A stretch of 64,000 bases of DNA from contig JABCPU010000301.1 in the NCBI GenBank assembly GCA_016800925.1, positions 19,044 through 83,043 of the forward strand, written 5' to 3'. The notes beneath the pieces were generated by a model, which was not told where the DNA came from, searched no databases, and saw only the letters and a list, made by a program, of their open reading frames with translations. The first letter of the stretch is position 1, and every line of letters begins with the position of its first letter. The translations under genes and the position numbers were made by a program. Below, one piece after another: positions 12,201 through 21,997 of this stretch. This DNA is from Suillus spraguei (Eukaryota; Basidiomycota; Agaricomycetes; Boletales; Suillaceae).

Positions 12201-14560
12201 TCAGCTCCACTGAGGCTGCATGGCACATCTTTGAGTTTGGAATGTACCTTGAATGGCCCTCTGTCTACTGTCTGCCAATCCACCTCCCAAATGAACACAT
12301 GGTGTTTTATGATTCTGAGGATGATGTCCAGGATGATGTTCTTGAGCATGCAGCAACCAAGGAGACTTGCCTTACTGGATGGTTCAAAGCCAATGCCAAT
12401 AATGTCTTGGTGGCAGCTGGAGCCCATGACCACCTCTACCAGGACTTCCCCTCAAAATTTGTATGGAACAAGACCACATGGAAGGTACAATAACGTGGAA
12501 TGGCCATTGGAAGGATGTATTCTGCTGCACCTGGATCTGGAGAGCACTTCTACCTGAGATTGCTTCTGACTGTAGTAAAAGGTATGATGCTCATGTCAAT
12601 TTTTATCAATCAAACTCACAATGTATTCAAGGGGCCACCTCTTATGAGAACCTTCAAACAGTTGATGGTGTTTTATGCAACACTTTCAAGGAGGCATGTC
12701 GATGTAGAGATCTGCTTGAGGATGACAATGAATGGATCCAGTGCTTGCAGGATGCCTCTCACATGAGCACTGGACATGGCATGTGCAATCTGTCATCATC
12801 CTCATCCACTGCAATCCTACAGACCCCAGTGATCTTTGGAACCAATTCAAGGATAATCTCTGTGATGATCTGCATCACCACCTGTCTCATGCCCCATTCA
12901 ACATTCCCAACCCCACAAATGAAGAGGTCTATGACTATGGTCTCTATCCTATTGATGGAAAGCTTTGCAAAAATGGAAAGTCTTTGCAAGTGATTCCTCA
13001 GATGCCTACACCTCAAATGGTAGCAAGATGGGGGGCCATGCAGGGAAATCAGCTCATTGCTGAGCAGCTCCAGTATAACCAGGAGGAGCTCCAGCAGATG
13101 GTGAACCAAGGAGTGCTTTCTCTCAATCAGGAGCAGAGGACAGTCTTTGATGCAGTAGTCAATGATGCCATGCAAAGAAATGAGCAGATACCTGGACATG
13201 CATTCTTTGTCCACAGTGCAGGTGGATGTGGCAAGACATATCTCTGCAAGCTCATTGCCTCAAAACTCCGTGCTGAAGGCAAGATTGTCCTATGTGTGGC
13301 TTCCTCTGGAATTGCTTCTCTCCTCCTACCAGGTGGATGTACAGCTCATTCATGATTCAAGATCCCAATCCCCATCAATAAGGACAGCTCCTGCAACATC
13401 AAGAAAGAAGATGTCATGCATGAGCTTCTGAAGGCCACCTCTCTCATCATCTGCAATAAAATTCCAATGCTACACCGTCACATTCTGGAATGCCTTGACT
13501 GCTCATTGTGCGACCTTCTCAATGTTGATGCTGATTTTGGAAGAATATCCATACTCTTTGGAGGAGACTTCAGACAGACTCTACCAGTGGTGGCTCATGG
13601 ATCCAGAGAGCAGATAGTGGGTGCTACCTTCTGCAGATCTCGCATCTGGCTAAGGCTTCAGATCTTCCATCTCAAGACAAACATGCGCCTTGGTCAAGAC
13701 CCTGCCTCTGATGAATTTGCCAAGTGGCTTCTGGAGATTAGAGCTGGAAAGAACACATATGCAGATGGAACAGTTGTCCTTCCAATTCATATGCACTGTA
13801 CCAACAATAATGTCCAGTCTCTCATCAATGCCCTCTACTCTCCTATCCTGCTCCCTGACCATCCTCCTGTGAATGATTCCTTCTTCCTGGAACATACCAT
13901 CCTCTCTGCAAAGAATACTGATGTGGATGAAATCAATACCAACATTATTAAATTATTCCCTAGAGAAAAGCAGTGGTCACCAGTGCAGACTCAGTTGCTG
14001 AGAGGGACTATGACTATATCCCTCATGAGTTCCTTCACACTCTGACACCATCAGGGTTCCCTTTGCACAAATTGGAACTCAAAGTGGGTGTTCCTCTGAT
14101 GCTGTTGTGCAACTTGGATCCCACCAATGGCCTCTACAATTAAACTAGGATGATCCTCCTGTCTTGTACCACACATGTGCTCAAATGTCGGATTCTCAAG
14201 GATGGAGTTGATGAAGCCCAGCAAGATAATCAGGACACAGTGCTGATCCCCAGGATTACTCTGGATGCCACTGCTGAAGACAACTCAATCCCTCTAAAGC
14301 ATCAACAATTTCCTGTCTGTCTTACATTTGCTATGACAATCAACAAGGCTCAAGGTCAAAGTGTGAAGTGGGTTGGACTAGATTTGAGAACTCCTGTGTT
14401 CAGTCATGGACAGTTGTATGTGGCATTGTCCAGGTGCACTCACCCAGAGTGTGTGTGTACTATCTTTCCAGAGCATGAAGAAGGGTCAAAGACGACCAAT
14501 GTGGTGTATACAGAAGTGCTGAGAGGACTTAGAGATCAGATTGAAAATAAATTGATGTAG
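12201..14560 (+). pseudogene. Helitron Rep/Pif1 helicase gene, downstream part
   Basis: Continues the gene from 5251-5649: the region after the Rep domain (FEFGMYLEWPSVYCLPIHLP), then a Pif1-type helicase with Walker A (SAGGCGKTYL, about 13220), motif III region (LFGGDFRQTLPVV), an LKTNMRL motif and the C-terminal helicase signature (TINKAQGQSV...GQLYVALSRC). Damage: frame breaks between 12490 and 12730; a TGA at 13353 inside the conserved TAHS-R-FKIPIP motif (arginine lost); a Walker B region reading CNKIPM where the family has W-D-E-x-P-M; and a frameshift near 13980. The polypeptide would end at 14558. Non-functional. Confidence 0.9.
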
Positions 14561-14639
14561 TTTTATGTAAAGTGATATATAGTGTACTTTTAGTCTTGCT
14601 AAAATGGTGGTGAAATGTACATGTTTGTTTGAAAATTTA

Positions 14640-15395
14640 CTATGATTATTAGGATGAAGCCAAGGCCAGAAAGCCAAAAAGAGTGTGAAGCACTCTTTTT
14701 GGCTTTCTGTGCCTTGGGAAAAAGAAAATTATTGGGATGAAGCCAAGGCCAGGAAGGCAAAGTGAATTATTAGGATGAAGCCTTGGACAGGAAGCAAAAG
14801 GAGTGCAAAGCACTCCTTTTGCTTCCTGTGCTGAAGGCACAACAGGTAGTGGACTCGTCTATAAAGTAAGGGAGAACGGGTGTGAAAGTGGCTCGCTAGC
14901 TCACGTGGCTTTCACTTAGGAACGCTTAGCTTGGCTATTTCTTTTTGGAAATTTCTCGCGTGGTTTTTTCAAGTGCTGACACTGTTGTCCCATTGTGTGA
15001 TTGCATGGATGCATGGATTTGTCACATGCAGCGCCACATGGGTTGAAATTTGCCACAGGTTGTCTGAAGCTGGGGTAAAACGAAATTATTAGGATGGAGC
15101 CAAGGCCAGGGAGCCAAAAAAGAGAGTTCAGCAAAAAGTGAAGGCAAAAAGGAGTGCAAAGGAGTGGAAAGCCAAAAAGGAGGGCAAGCCAAAAAGGAGG
15201 CCAAAGCCAAACACTCCTTTGCACTCCTTTTTGCCTTCACTTTTGGCTGAACTCTCCCTTTGGCTCCCTGTGCTGAGGGCAAAACAAAATTCTTAGGATG
15301 TGGCCTTAGGCCAGGGAGCCAAAAAGGAGTGCGAAGCACTCCTTTTTGGCTTCCTGTGCTGAAGGCACAATGGGTAGTGGACTCATACATATGAA
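14640..15395. repeat. Array of four perfect or near-perfect hairpins downstream of the Helitron gene
   Basis: A module 'attattaggatgaagcc(a)agg' + hairpin + 'tgtgctgaaggcacaa' recurs. Hairpins: 14667-14685/14691-14709 (19-bp perfect stem); 14788-14805/14811-14828 (18-bp perfect stem); a long one with arms about 15107-15170 and 15211-15270; and 15312-15331/15337-15356. All stems share 'aaaaggagtg' and its complement. The second and fourth modules are followed by 'ggtagtggactc'. The position after the helicase gene suggests Helitron 3'-terminal structures, but no clear CTRRT end was located. Confidence 0.8.
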
Positions 15396-15877
15396 GCTAT
15401 ATACTGCTGATGTAGTGAGCGGTGAGCCATAATATAGTTGGTTATCTGCTTATATAACATCTGCTGCTCACATGCATCAACAAACTCAGAGCTCCCCTAT
15501 TAAATCATTGAATCAATTTACACTGGTGTCTCACAGCGATTAGGCAAGTGGAGTCCCCCAGTTTCATACTCGGGGGACTCAGACAAGTTTTATTGCGAAC
15601 TGAGAGAGTGAAAAGTACATGATACGGCAGTGTAAGGCAAAACAGATGCTAGACTCGATAAGATGTGCTTGAGAATGAGCAATAAAACTAGGAGACAGAC
15701 TTCAATAGGCAAGAAAAGACCAGAATTGAGTGTCGGAGGCACGATAGAAATGCTATAAGGCTATTTTTTTTTGTTTTTTATATAACGTGTTTTTTCATTG
15801 TTTTGTGGTCATGGTGCCAGGCGAGTAGGTGAAATCCAGTCTGAGTCAAGAATGAGGTCATGTGTGAGTCAATCTGT
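15396..15877. other. Non-coding stretch with one small stem-loop; likely 3' region of the DIRS-like element
   Basis: It contains a 9-bp perfect stem GAGTCCCCC (15551-15559) / GGGGGACTC (15572-15580) and a T-rich run near 15765. It lies between the Helitron hairpins and the recombinase stop. No gene is supported. Terminal repeats of the neighbouring element could not be defined. Confidence 0.5.
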
Positions 15878-16882
15878 TCATGTAGCAGGGTTGCATTCAC
15901 GAGCCGAGCTGTGTAGTAAAGCGTTGAGCAGAAAAGGATGCTGGCGGATATACTTTCTGAATTCATCAGAGGACCACCAACCTGCTGCCTGAATAAGGTC
16001 TGGAGCCATTCCCACAATTGCAAGTGCAGTTGCACCTCCAGCCCTCATTGAATGTCCTGACATCGCGTTACCACAGTGTCGACGTAAGTGTCGTAAGAAC
16101 CAACTTCTAGTTGGTATGGTGCCCATGCTCGACAACCAAAGTGCCAGCCGAATTGGAAATGCAGTGTCATGAAACGTCAAATAGCAATGGATGAGTGGAA
16201 GAGGATCCAAATCAATAACAGAACGTGATGGGATGAGGATAGTGGTGCCAGTCCCCAAACTGTCATTCTTCTGGGAAGGCAGTGTATATGACATGGCGGT
16301 GTTGGTGATAGTGAGTGTGTGTCATAAAGGCACCTTCCGGTAAGTCTGATGGCTGATTGCATCTGGCCAGGTCAATTCTCCAAGACGTTGGAGTGTTGCA
16401 AAACCAGTGAATAACAGAGCAAGGAAGAGACTATCATCATGTTGCAGTGAAGAACCAAAAAACAAGCGCACACATTGCAAGTCATCCACACACAAAGGTA
16501 ACTTCCTTTGTATTGGTTTTGACATATGGCATTTGCAACCACGGAGAGTCCATGCAACCAAGGGTGAATGTCGCGCGGCCTGTACCATAGGGTATGTGTC
16601 CTCTAGCCGACTGGCGATGCCCAAAAGATATGAGTCAACTGACTGAGGTTCAATATGGTGTGATAACCATACAACATAAAAAGATAATGTATCCACTGTG
16701 GGATCAATAGGGAGGTGGTGCAGCTGACAGAAAGTGATGTAAGAGTTGAGATGTGAGTCGTAAACAGACGCAGTAGTGGAATCAATAGCAAAACCAAGCG
16801 CCCTTGAACGTTTGTATAAGAGACGCTCGTGTGTCCAGGCTTGCCGTACAGGCTGCCTGGATGATAGTGAAACTTGCATCAT
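15878..16882 (-). pseudogene. Tyrosine recombinase of the DIRS-like element
   Basis: The N-terminal half has a SAM-like core-binding region (SVYDSHLNSYITFCQLH, about residues 35-60) and the first catalytic arginine in LQRLGELTWPD. The C-terminal half carries the H-x-x-R box (SGHSMRAGGAT), a following tryptophan pair (AAGWWSSDEFRKY) and the candidate nucleophilic tyrosine. Both halves are in one frame split by a TGA at 16322-16324 (after KVPL), consistent with a mutated CGA. In intact relatives this enzyme inserts a circular DNA intermediate without target duplication. Confidence 0.88.
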
Positions 16883-17040
16883 TTTTTTGCTGCCCCCAGC
16901 GCATTCCGAGGGGGTTCGAAATCAAAAAAGCTGGCATCTGGTGCCAACTCCAAAACGATTTCATTTTGAAAACATGAGAGTGCGTCGGCAACCATATTCT
17001 CACATCCACTAATGTGCTCTACATGTAAGTCCACCTCATA

Positions 17041-18620
17041 CTAGAGTAGAACATCCATTGCCGAGAGCATGATGGAATTATAAGGAGGATGCGCACGGAG
17101 AGAGTTGAACATCAACACTGTATTTGTGTTATCAGTGTATATGAGCATTTGGGGTGGGACTTCTGTCATGTTAGGGATTGTGTGAATTGCAGAGCAAACC
17201 GCCAATGCTTCAAAGAAAAAGATGGTGTTTTTAGGAGCATCCGCAGGCAAAGATGATTGACCTGCAAAGTTATCATGAGGGAACCAGAGACCCATTCCTA
17301 CACCAGATGCGTCAGTATAAGCAACCACGACATCATCAGATGATGGATCAAAATCCAAAGATTTGTAAAACATGAGCCCAGGTAAATGTTCCATATGATC
17401 AGCCATCCAAGTGAGTTCACAAATGATAGGATTGTTGACATGAAGGTGTGCGCGTGGTTGAATTTTCCCGTGAATCTTCTCATACACAGCCGAAAGTCCT
17501 GGTTTGAGCAAAGGGAAAATATTGAAACTCCATTCGCACCATCCGGTAAGCTGTTGATATTCGCGAAGCGTCCAATGATAGTTTTTACAGGCAAAGTCAC
17601 ATAGATGCTTGATCAACTCATTCTTTTTGTGCCTCGGCAAAGTAGCAGACATAGTGTTAGGGTCGACGTTGAAACCAATAATGGTCAGAGTTGAACCAAG
17701 GAGTTGTTTGGGACGATCATGAGGGATTCCTGAGCTCGTCCCAGAGTTGTAACAGACGAGTCTGTTTCTCAGGGTAGTCAGTTTGATAAGGCAGATAGTA
17801 CAACATACGCTCTGCTAGCTCAAATGAAAAAGAGTCATCCACATAAAGTTCAAGAGCATCGATAAGCATGCGATGAATTGCAATCCAAGTGACCAGTGAC
17901 ATAAATGAGATCCAGACCTTAGGGGATCCTCGTCCTCCAAAGTTATTGCAACGATCCACATGATGTTGACCTTGTACCGTTAGCACTTGCTTGGTTTGCC
18001 ACAGCGGGTGCATAGGTAAGCGCCAAAAAGCTTGAGAAACATCCGATTTAAAAAGGACCAATTTATCATTAGGATGTTCTTGTCGAAATTGCAGCAGGGA
18101 AGCACCAAGCGAATGCAAACCGTCAAGTTTGGTGCCTCTAACGGCATCTGAATCAATCATGGAGTTCAGCAGTATTCTCCTGCTGTGTGATCCACTACAA
18201 GGCGTAGTTTATCCGAATTGGGTTTAAGGACGGTATGCATTGGCACACTGTACATTCCGGGGAATAAATCTGGACCAAAAGGCTCTGATACACATCCAAG
18301 ACGTATTTCTTCTCATAGCTGTTCCTCAATAAACTTTTCTTGATCCGCTGATTTTGCACAGGTGTGCATTGAGTTATCGTTTATAGAGGGATATGACTCA
18401 TCCGAAGCATCTGCCCATGGCCAAAAACCTTCACGTAAGGCTCGACACACCGACAAAATGAAAGGTTGATTTGGATGGTCAGCAAGGAGAACTTGAAACC
18501 GATCAATGTTGATTGGTGTTACTATTTTGAAGAGATCTGGATGATTGCATACTGTGCAGGCTGCATCACTGTCCATAAGGTAAGTAGGAGCCTCTGGGAC
18601 AGGATCCGCATACTCTGTAG
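17041..18620 (-). pseudogene. Reverse transcriptase - RNase H of the DIRS-like element
   Basis: The upstream section holds LLADHPNQPFILSVCRAL and LREGFWPWADAS, typical of mushroom tyrosine-recombinase retroelements. The middle holds RT motifs KSDVSQAFWRLPMHP and the catalytic LYVDDSF. The downstream section is RNase H-like (AYTDASGVGMGLW, FEALAVCSAIH, IYTDNTNTVLMF). Lesions: TGA at 18313 (…EEQL-stop-EEIRLG, arginine expected) and frameshifts near 18175 and 17690. Confidence 0.88.
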
Positions 18621-19977
18621 AACTGCGGTTGGGCTAAATGAATTATCGGTTGGCGACCAAATCAGCCCTTGGTGAAAACGCGGATGTTTAAGGTATTTTT
18701 CAGGCTGATTTAGTGTTCCTGTCCTCATGATGTTTTGTTTTGACATGACGATGGGCACAGATACGTCCATTTTGTTCGACATTGCAGATGTGTGCGTAAC
18801 GACAGGTGGCTGCACTGCATGTGCATTCACCATTATTCCATTTACGGCAGGGTTCTCATTTGGTGACATTTTCTCGACCTCCTCCAGTGGATTTGTTAGA
18901 TTCCTCCGTTTCATTATGCAGTCTTCCTCCAGCGGAGAAGTGAGAGCTGTAGATGTCCCTGAAGCACTCAAAGTCTGACAATTCATACCTGCGAGTGTTT
19001 CCAACTCTGAATCTGACAGATTTGTCATATCTGATGACTCGTTCATGGCAGCTTTCCGATTGTTGATCGAATTGTTCATTAATGTGTTCCGAGTAGGCAT
19101 TAAGCTCAGCCTGTCAGAATGGGAAAGCAAATTTGAGAGCTCATGAGGCTCTGTTCCATGCAGCATTCCAGTGGCCTTGCTTGGTAATTTTCTTTGTGGC
19201 TGTTTCAGAGACTCCATAGGTAAATTCAACATCTCTGATGGATTCTGTATGTTTATCAACTGATCTTGATGTAGTGATGATGGTGTGGATGGCATCAAGA
19301 TTGAGGCTTTGTCCAGCAACAATATCGGCCCATCCGGATTCATAAAACTCTGGACTCCGTTCATGATACATGAGTTTGAGTTTGGCTTGTTTCTGATCCT
19401 GTGCCCAATTTTGTAAGATGTGGACAGTTTGTCTGAGGTTTGCTGATAGGGGCCTGGATGGTTCTTCATTAACTGTTGATTTGAGTTCAAGACAGGTAAA
19501 GTCAAGTTTAGGTTGTTTCCAAGCAGGTTCTCCTGGCTCAATGCTGACTTGTTGACTCCTGTTATCCTCTACAGTAAACTCTTCTTCAATCTGTGCAGGA
19601 TCAGACATTGGTTCTGCTGAACGTCGTACTCTGGATGTGCCCGCTGCTCTTTGTCCAGCCTGATTTTGTTCTGACTCCCATTCATCAAGCATTGTAAGGT
19701 AGATAGCCGCGATAACAGACAGGTCTTCCCCTGAGCCAAGGGGTAAGCTTTCTTTGATGATCCCGCAGATAACATAGGAGGCATCAATTTTCATTCCTTT
19801 GGCAGACCTGAAATCTTGGATGACATCAAGGCATCTCTTCGCCATGTCTTGTTGGGGTAGATGCACTCTATCAGGCTTGGTTTCAACTGAAGACCCCCAT
19901 ATTCCAGGTCCTCTGAGAGATGCTTGTGTTTGTGTCGGATTGCTGGCATTTGTATATGAGTTACCTGGATCTGACAT
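18522..19977 (-). pseudogene. Gag-like gene of the DIRS-like element, copy 1
   Basis: The first frame (19977-19141) starts MSDPGNSYTNASN and contains SIEPGEPAWKQPKLDFTC, PLSANLRQTVHILQNWAQD, LMYHERSPEFYESGWADIV, and ETATKKITKQGHWNAAWNR. After a frame break near 19140 the product continues (about 19150-18522) as a Ser/Asn-rich tail ending with KYLKHPRFHQGLIWSP before the RT. The second copy at 59679-62067 shares the EPGEPA, PLS-NL-QT, NW-QDQ, LMYHE and AAWNRA blocks, so the family is real. Gag assignment is by position; no zinc knuckle is seen. Confidence 0.75.
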
Positions 19978-20295
19978 ATGATTGGAAGTATGACCAAATA
20001 AATTTTAAAGAAATTCAAGATGACACGAAATAGAATGGTGCTGAATGTGCACGAGCAGACGGTGCTCAGAAGACAAGTGTGCGACGTGCAGATCAAAACC
20101 GACTGATCAGTCAGACACTTTATCTAGATTGGTAAAGGGGCCTCTAAGTATGACGCAGAGTCACGAGGTTGTTTCGACCAGCGTCGCGAATCGATTCAAC
20201 TTAGTTAAACAAGTTTAACTCCGATGAAATTCGTGTCCAAACAGAGCCAAATGGATGCGTGTCGCTGAGAAACATTCTCTATGTTTCTCAAGTCC

Positions 20296-21997
20296 TAGCC
20301 GCGTGAAGTACTGCCTTTCCTTTTTTCGCTGAGCTGCTGGCACACGAGTTTATATGGTTATCGTCTGACGGTTCAAGACAAGAAAGGTAGTTTGCCTGTC
20401 AATTAATGGTATCCATACGCTGAGTGCCCATTGTCGATTATTAAAGCGCGGACTAAATATGTTGGCCGTTCAGCGGCGAACGATCCTCGGTATCATCCTG
20501 CTCCATGTGCCAATAAGTTTTGAACATATGTCGGTGCTCCCATTGGCAGTTAACCTTCTGACATTATCCACCTGATAGTACAGATATTGATCCGCATCTC
20601 ATATGCACACGACAGTGTCCAATAATGACAAGGAATCTCGCATGCGGGTTTGCGCAACTGATTCCTAGGCTTTTTAAATTCAGACTGATTGTCCTTTGAG
20701 GTCGAAGACCCTGTGTCGATTGTAGCCCTTTTCGTGGGGACACTGACAAGGCTTCTCATGCACATCTTACACCACAGAAAGAAAATCATGCCACTCATGG
20801 TCACATGTACCCAAAGTCATGATGCAGATCCCGAGGCACTACCCGGATGAGGATTTGATGTCACGGTCTCGCAAAATATATTGCCAAATCGGTTACCAGG
20901 CCTGTCTTTCGTATAGAGTTTCCGAAGTTTCTTCCCGTTCCCGAGTTCTGTTCTGTGTTGCCTTGTTTTCTATGCAACCGCAAGGCATCTGCCGGGTCTT
21001 TATCCGGAATCACACTTATTATGACAATGAGTGTCTAAAAGCACGAAAATGGCGCTGGTGTGTGGCTGTGTTATCTTTGTTCCAGCGAGCACCCGTTCAA
21101 GCCCGGAAAGGCCTGTCAAGGATATTCCACACGCGGGGGCATCCTCAAACTTAAACTGACCTCCAATGCCATGGACATCCTTGAGACACTACAGTCCAGA
21201 TTATGACTACGTCATGGTGTCGAAAGTGCGTTGCGCCGGAACTGCCTAATTTTGCTTTAATGTCATACAAAAGGATCTAACCCAAACTAACACTCCACCC
21301 TTGGAACTAGTTCCGGCGCAGCCCTTGCGTTCTCGTTCATGCAGTTCACGCGCTTGCCCGCAAAGTTGCCGTCAAGCACGGCAATGGCTAATGAAATTTA
21401 GCATTTGAAACCCCAATTTGTAACAGCAAACATGATGGACGTTAATCTCGAGAACCACATAGGTGAATTCGGGTGCACGTTCAGCTCAAGGTCTGCACAA
21501 TTCCCTCATCTATATGACATGACCAGCCTTTGGCTAGAACATCGATTCCCCTCGCGTTAAAGATATGTATCTGGCGCCAAGAACCGGTGTCGACCGGCGT
21601 TTTTGATCATGAAGCCTAGGACGCTGTTATCGGGGCTATCGGTTCAATTTGTCTTCCTTGAAGCTTATCACGCTCTTTCTAGTGCCTTGAATCAAATTTA
21701 TCAACTGACCCTTGACACGTGCATCAGGTAAACGTAATTCACTACAGAGTGCTACGGAGCATTCCGTAGCACGGTCCAACCCGCTGATGTGAGTGAACTT
21801 CTACTTGAATTTGGGAGCGTTTACTCTTAGAGGCACCGCACAACTCCATGGGGGTTCCAAATCGCCAGCACTGCACCTTTGGATGTATATGGTGCGCGCG
21901 AGAGTAACCAGACGCCCTGACTGTAAAGACATAGTAACCAGAGACTCGAACCATACAGAACCACCTGTATACTGTTCTTCCACAATTTGTTATTGTC
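20296..21997. other. Upstream region of decarboxylase A; no gene recognised
   Basis: 1.7 kb conserved between both duplication copies (34771-36398 in B). Several short frames exist, but they differ between copies by indels and show no family signal, so I treat it as 5' regulatory or non-coding DNA. No clear TATA box was found close to the start codon. Confidence 0.6.
21749..21772. repeat. Copy-A-specific perfect hairpin
   Basis: GTGCTACGGA (21749-21758), loop GCAT, TCCGTAGCAC (21763-21772). It lies within the roughly 57-bp stretch present in copy A and absent from copy B, about 230 bp before the decarboxylase start. Confidence 0.8.

Larger units (their letters stand above)
15878..20110 (-). 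mobile_element. DIRS/Ngaro-like tyrosine-recombinase retroelement
   Basis: On the minus strand the order is gag-like gene, RT-RNase H, tyrosine recombinase. There is no DDE integrase, protease or LTR. This combination defines the tyrosine-recombinase retroelements (DIRS, Ngaro, PAT). No methyltransferase domain was noticed, which would favour an Ngaro-like arrangement. Several TGA stops and frameshifts disable it. The leader before the gag start resembles the one before the second gag copy (near 59590-59678). Terminal or internal split repeats were not located, so outer limits are approximate. Confidence 0.8.

Noticed and set aside
14640..15395. CRISPR array
   Set aside because: Repeats are few, irregularly spaced and self-complementary, without unique spacers, in a eukaryotic genome.
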